From: Kappaphycus alvarezii
Taxonomy: Eukaryota; Rhodophyta; Florideophyceae; Gigartinales; Solieriaceae
Direction of reading: 5' to 3'
NCBI GenBank assembly: GCA_002205965.3
Contig: NADL03000465.1
Span: 310,001-374,000 of the forward strand
Length of the DNA: 64,000 nt
The notes under the pieces were generated by a model. The model saw only the letters and a program-made list of their open reading frames with translations. It was not told the DNA's origin and ran no database searches. Of the stretch, positions 60,242 to 64,000 are shown one piece after another; position 1 is the first letter of the stretch; each line of letters starts with the position of its first letter. The position numbers and the translations under genes are program-made.

Positions 60242-60851
60242 TTACTTTATTTTCTCAGGCAATTCGCCAATGAAGCCGATCATTTCCTTGCGCTCAAGTA
60301 AAGTTTGGCGAAGTTCCTCGCGATCCACCGCTGCCCTCTCAACTTCCGGGGCCACAAGTCGCTCCTGCAAGCAAATCTGCTTCATCTCGTTCTCAACTGA
60401 GAGGCAAAGACGGGCCTCTGTTCTCTCTTCCTTTTGAAATTCAAAGTCTAATCTATCCTCCTCAATCTTCAATCGACGCTCCTCCAGTGTACAGCGGGCG
60501 CTTACGTGCGCCTTGACTTAATCACTCGATTATTAGTCCGAATCCATTGCAAGTCCCCTCTTGCGGCTCCCCCGGCCTGTGGAGACGCGCTCATTGCTAT
60601 TGGTAACGCTCATCATTGCGCAAGTTTTCACCCAATGCACGAGTGCGGCCCCCCTTCGCTACCGCAGCCAATCTTCTGTCGATATCCGTTCGGTCCTCCC
60701 GCTCGTTCCCCCGCTTTTCTTCCCACTCGTCCATTGCTAGCACCACATCATCCAGCAATGTCATCCAATCGCCACTTGTCTCGATTATACCAGATAACGT
60801 CGCACTGGAGCTACTATCTCCCAAATAAATCAACAAAAAAACAGTAAACAT
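60242..60851 (-). pseudogene. Charged coiled-coil ORF, possibly the second (Myb-like) Harbinger ORF
   Basis: Two minus frames, 60851-60597 and about 60500-60242, give DDVVLAMDEWEEKRGNEREDRTD and then LEERRLKIEEDRLDFEFQKEERTE up to a C-terminus with LERKEMIGFIGELPEKIK. Highly charged coiled-coil tails like this end the Myb/SANT-like proteins encoded beside Harbinger transposases, and it converges on the transposase as in many such elements. The DNA-binding part itself is not seen, so the link rests on position. Confidence 0.35.
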
Positions 60852-60944
60852 ACAGAAAGCAGCACAACCCAGTCCACCCTACAACTTAAACCAATAAGAT
60901 CCTCGTTTCCATCCGTGATTCCAGTACTCCCCGGAATTGCAGAC

Positions 60945-60951
60945 TCAACAA
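60945..60951 (-). other. Candidate start of gypsy 3' LTR
   Basis: TGTTGAG follows a purine-rich AAGGGGGCACAT on the minus strand, 40-50 bases after the last integrase codons. LTR end not located; the neighbouring charged ORF lies within what would be the LTR, so this may be a truncated or absent LTR. Confidence 0.3.
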
Positions 60952-60993
60952 TGTGCCCCCTTCAGCCTTTCTTTCATAGCTCTCCACTACTCT

Positions 60994-63900
60994 TCACCCC
61001 ATGGGTCCATCACATCTCTGCCTTTTGACCTCTAACTCTAAAACAGAGTCAATAGATCCATTGGTTGCCCTTACGTCATCAATCTGGAATTTTTCCGTCC
61101 CCAGTTCTCGCGAAATGAATCGCTTCAACCGGTGTAAATTACATTTTTTTGTCGATACCTTCCCGCCTTGCTTGCGCAATCGATTCGAAGTATGCTATAT
61201 TTCAATTGCTGTGTCTAGTCCTAGCCATTTTGGCTCCAGCGGCCTAGTTTCCCTTGCACTCCTTTTAAGCACCAAGTCCCCAACGTCCATGAAGGCTAGT
61301 TTTTCAACTTTTTTCACTTCTCGACCAGCTCAAAGTCCCCACACCTTCGGCAGATCAGCTGCTCGTCCGCTACTCACGTTTGGAACAACCTGGGGCAGAG
61401 TTCGAATATTCACTCGCCCTTGCCTCTCACATATAAGGAAGAACGGAGAGTATCCATATCGAATTTTTCTAAGGCCAACTGCTCCAACAATCGGTGCGAT
61501 TACTTCATCCCATTCCGAGATTGTCGACCAAACTACCTTTGAGATCGCTTGCTTCATCGTTACGACCATATGCTCGACTCTCCCGTTCGAATTGAGACTA
61601 TACGCAGAGACTGGTCGCCATTCCACCCCGCACAGATGCTCAACGCTGACTAGAAAGAAGCAGTTTCTGTTCCTTGTTCGTGGCTACGGACCGCAAAGTC
61701 CAAGGAAAACGCATACATCAATCCGGTGATTGGTTGCTTCAACGGACTATTAATCACTATATTTCCTGCCTTCTAACATTTTTCACATGACTTTACGTAT
61801 CGACTGCAATCAAGCGCCATAGAGGGCCACCAGAACCGTTCTCCCAAAAACTTTTTGGTCGTCACTAGCGCTCAATTCCCGACCTCATCATGAACCTTCC
61901 TTAGAAACACCGTACGCATATCAATAGGGGTTAATACCCTCAAATCATGCCGTCCAAGAATGAATAGAACTTCATGTGAAATCACATTGCCCTTTGCTTG
62001 GCTTCTGAACTTCTTTGGAATTTACTCCTCATTCAAGGTCTTCAGGTGTTTTTGGGTGTGACAAAGCCCTTTCTCGTATTATCCCCCACATGTCGCGATG
62101 TCGATTGTCGCTACTGCATCATAGCTCCTCGCCGTATTTTCCAAGTATTGTTGGATATTTTCCCTCTTCTTCATAGTTTCGTCATCAGCGGTCTGTTCCC
62201 CTTCTTGTACCCCTGTTCTGGACAAATAATCCGCTGCGGCGTTCTCCCTTCCCGGTCGGTGGACAACCTCGAACCATAATTTTGCCATCGACTTCAGCCA
62301 ACGTATTAGTCATCCGATCACATCCTTCTTCTTAACCGAACCCCTTGATGCTTTGTGGTCGCTGTACAAAGTGAATGGTCCAGAGAACATTTGATGTCGA
62401 AACTTTTTCAGTGAGAAGACGGCCGCCAGTGCCTCCCGCTAATGCGTGCTGTAATTACGTTCTGTTGGCTGCACGATACGGGAAGCGAACTGAGCGGGAT
62501 GATCGCACCCGTCCTCCCCAATCTGTGACAGTATCCCCAACCACTCCCTTCAATGCATCAGTTTGAACCACAAAAGGCCTGTTGCCATCTGGCAACGCTA
62601 ATATGGGTGCACTTCCATCCTTTTCTTCAGTTCTTGGAAGGCTTCCTCTGCTTCCTTACCCCATAAGAAAGGTTCCATCGAACTCGTAAGTGTATGCAAA
62701 GGACTGGATACTTCTGCGAAGGTCCGTATGAATCTTTGGTAGTAAGAATCCATTCCTAGGAAATATCTTAGTTCCATTTTTGGATTTCGTTGATATTTAC
62801 ATGGCAATGGCGCCCATCTTCATTGGTTCAATCAGTACGCCCTTCCCACTTACTATGTGCCCGAGCATTTCGACCTCACATAGCCCTAATTTTCACTTGA
62901 AAATTTTCAATTTGAGTCCAACCTTTCTCAAGCACGTCTACACAGCTTCAATGTGCTTAATATGCCCCCCAACTACGGGACTTGACAATAATGTCATCAA
63001 TGTACACAATGACGAATTACAGATCTTCGAACACAATCTCTGCTATCCTCGAGAATCCGGGGGTCATTCTTCACACCAAAGAGCATTATCTGGAAGCAAT
63101 AAGATCCATATTTGCAGCAAAACTTCGTCAGCCCCTTTATATCCTCCTGTATTCTAATGTTTCAATATCCAGTGAACAACTCCATCTTGGTGAAGGTGTT
63201 CCCTCCTTTCATTTCATCAATAAGATTCTCAGTATTCGGGACCGGCCACTTATCTACCTTCATACGCTAATTCAGGGGTCGGTAGTCAACACAAAACCCG
63301 TTTTTTCTATCCTTTTTCTCTGCGATCAATACCGAAAAACTCCATAGTGACTGCGACGGCTTACTGACGCGCGCCTACAGCATCTTCTCCACTTCATTTT
63401 TACAACTTCATTATGCGATTCCCGCATCCTCCCGACTCGCTCGCAGATTGGGGTGCAGTCTTCGAGTTCCAACTTAGGAACGAACGGGACCTTACTTAGC
63501 TTAATGTCATTAACCGTCCATGCTACGACAAAGTCCACCGTACCATCTAGCAGCATCTTCGGGAGTTTCTTCTGGGGCCCGGCCGTAATGCCCCCAATTG
63601 TCTTGCGAAAGACCTGTTCCCTGTCTTCCGAAGGCAACTTAAATTCAGGTAGTCCTAAGATGGGATCCAGATACAATCGATTTTGAGCGAAGACCCGCTC
63701 CACTTCCAACAATTTACCCCCCTCTGTCGCTTTCTCGCGGGCAATATTTTCTAAGTCCTCCTCTTCTGCATCGTTGTTTTGTAATGGGCTCCAATCACGT
63801 AAATGAACAGTTTTCGGGCCCATCGGCTATCGTAGGAGTCACTGTTGTCACTCGTGAACTCTGCACTCTCCTCCGTCAACTCTTCTGGTCCGCTTCCAAT

Positions 63901-64000
63901 ATTTAATGTGGCCATATGGCGACGCGGGTCTATCTATGCACCCACGGTCTCCATGGCTTTCTCTCCAATAAACAAATCAAACGGGGTTTCTGCTAGTACA
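60994..64000 (-). mobile_element. Ty3/gypsy retrotransposon pol, degenerate, running off the right edge
   Basis: From the right edge: ETPFDLFIGEKAME (protease C-terminus, about 63990-63950), a linker with VHLRDWSPLQNND, RT entry KVPFVPKLELEDCTPICERV (about 63470), FCVDYRPLN (about 63280), IVYIDDIIV with the catalytic DD (about 63010-62990), and then RNase H with FVVQTDALKG (about 62570) and WFEVVHRPGRENAAADYLSR (62275-62215). Integrase follows with NSNGRVEHMVVTMKQAI and SEWDEVIAPIVGA (61590-61490), then YSPFFLICERQGRVNI. It ends in PKWLGLDTAIEI and KCNLHRLKRFISREL. This domain order is Ty3/gypsy. Stops and frame changes interrupt every domain. Gag and the 5' LTR lie outside the window. Confidence 0.88.

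Noticed and set aside
61001..61729. Plus-strand open frame of 242 codons
   Set aside because: Antisense of gypsy integrase; the minus strand carries the N-G-R-V-E-H and S-P-F-F-L blocks.
1..64000. CRISPR arrays, bacterial operons, tRNA genes
   Set aside because: No regularly spaced repeats were seen, and ribosome-binding-site/operon layout is absent. I found no convincing tRNA cloverleaf or T-loop context, although a dedicated scan was not possible.

Overview
The window is eukaryotic nuclear DNA, most likely from a photosynthetic alga. My best guess is a red alga, with moderate to low confidence. The evidence is a magnesium-chelatase large subunit with a clear GT-AG spliceosomal intron, a eukaryotic condensin gene (SMC2), a 5.8S-ITS2-28S rDNA segment, and copia, gypsy, DIRS-like and Harbinger-like elements. 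Short genes with few introns, packed in islands between transposon-rich DNA, also fit a red alga.

Region 1 (about 2.9-19 kb) is a visibly GC-rich gene island. On the minus strand lie a PHO80-like cyclin with a long Pro-rich tail, SMC2, a BchH-type Mg-chelatase H subunit and 6-phosphogluconate dehydrogenase. On the plus strand lie a small gene with a probable intron and a UPF0301/DUF179 (YqgE-like) gene that converges on the chelatase gene. These are ordinary housekeeping and plastid functions: cell cycle, chromosome condensation, tetrapyrrole synthesis and the pentose-phosphate pathway. Every conserved gene here is cut into several frames by single-base shifts, nearly all equivalent to one missing base. 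The breaks I resolved sit at homopolymer runs. This looks like unpolished sequence rather than gene decay, so CDS spans below are whole-gene envelopes, not clean ORFs.

Region 2 (about 20-64 kb) is AT-richer and holds decayed mobile DNA. It contains a 0.5-kb inverted-repeat pair, two Harbinger-type transposase pieces, three C-terminal pieces of non-LTR-like reverse transcriptases, a DIRS-like tyrosine-recombinase retroelement, and a transposon-type protein of the DUF7869 class. It also contains a 5'-truncated copia element with its 3' LTR, a gypsy integrase remnant, and a gypsy element that runs off the right edge. Unlike Region 1, several of these carry real in-frame stop codons.

Inside Region 2 lies part of an rDNA unit on the minus strand (5.8S, ITS2 and the first part of 28S). 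The 28S stops exactly after the TTAAGGTAGC sequence, which is the target of R2 retrotransposons and of the I-PpoI homing endonuclease. Foreign sequence with a same-strand ORF follows. This junction and the BchH-type (not plant/cyanobacterial ChlH-type) chelatase are the two observations most worth following up.
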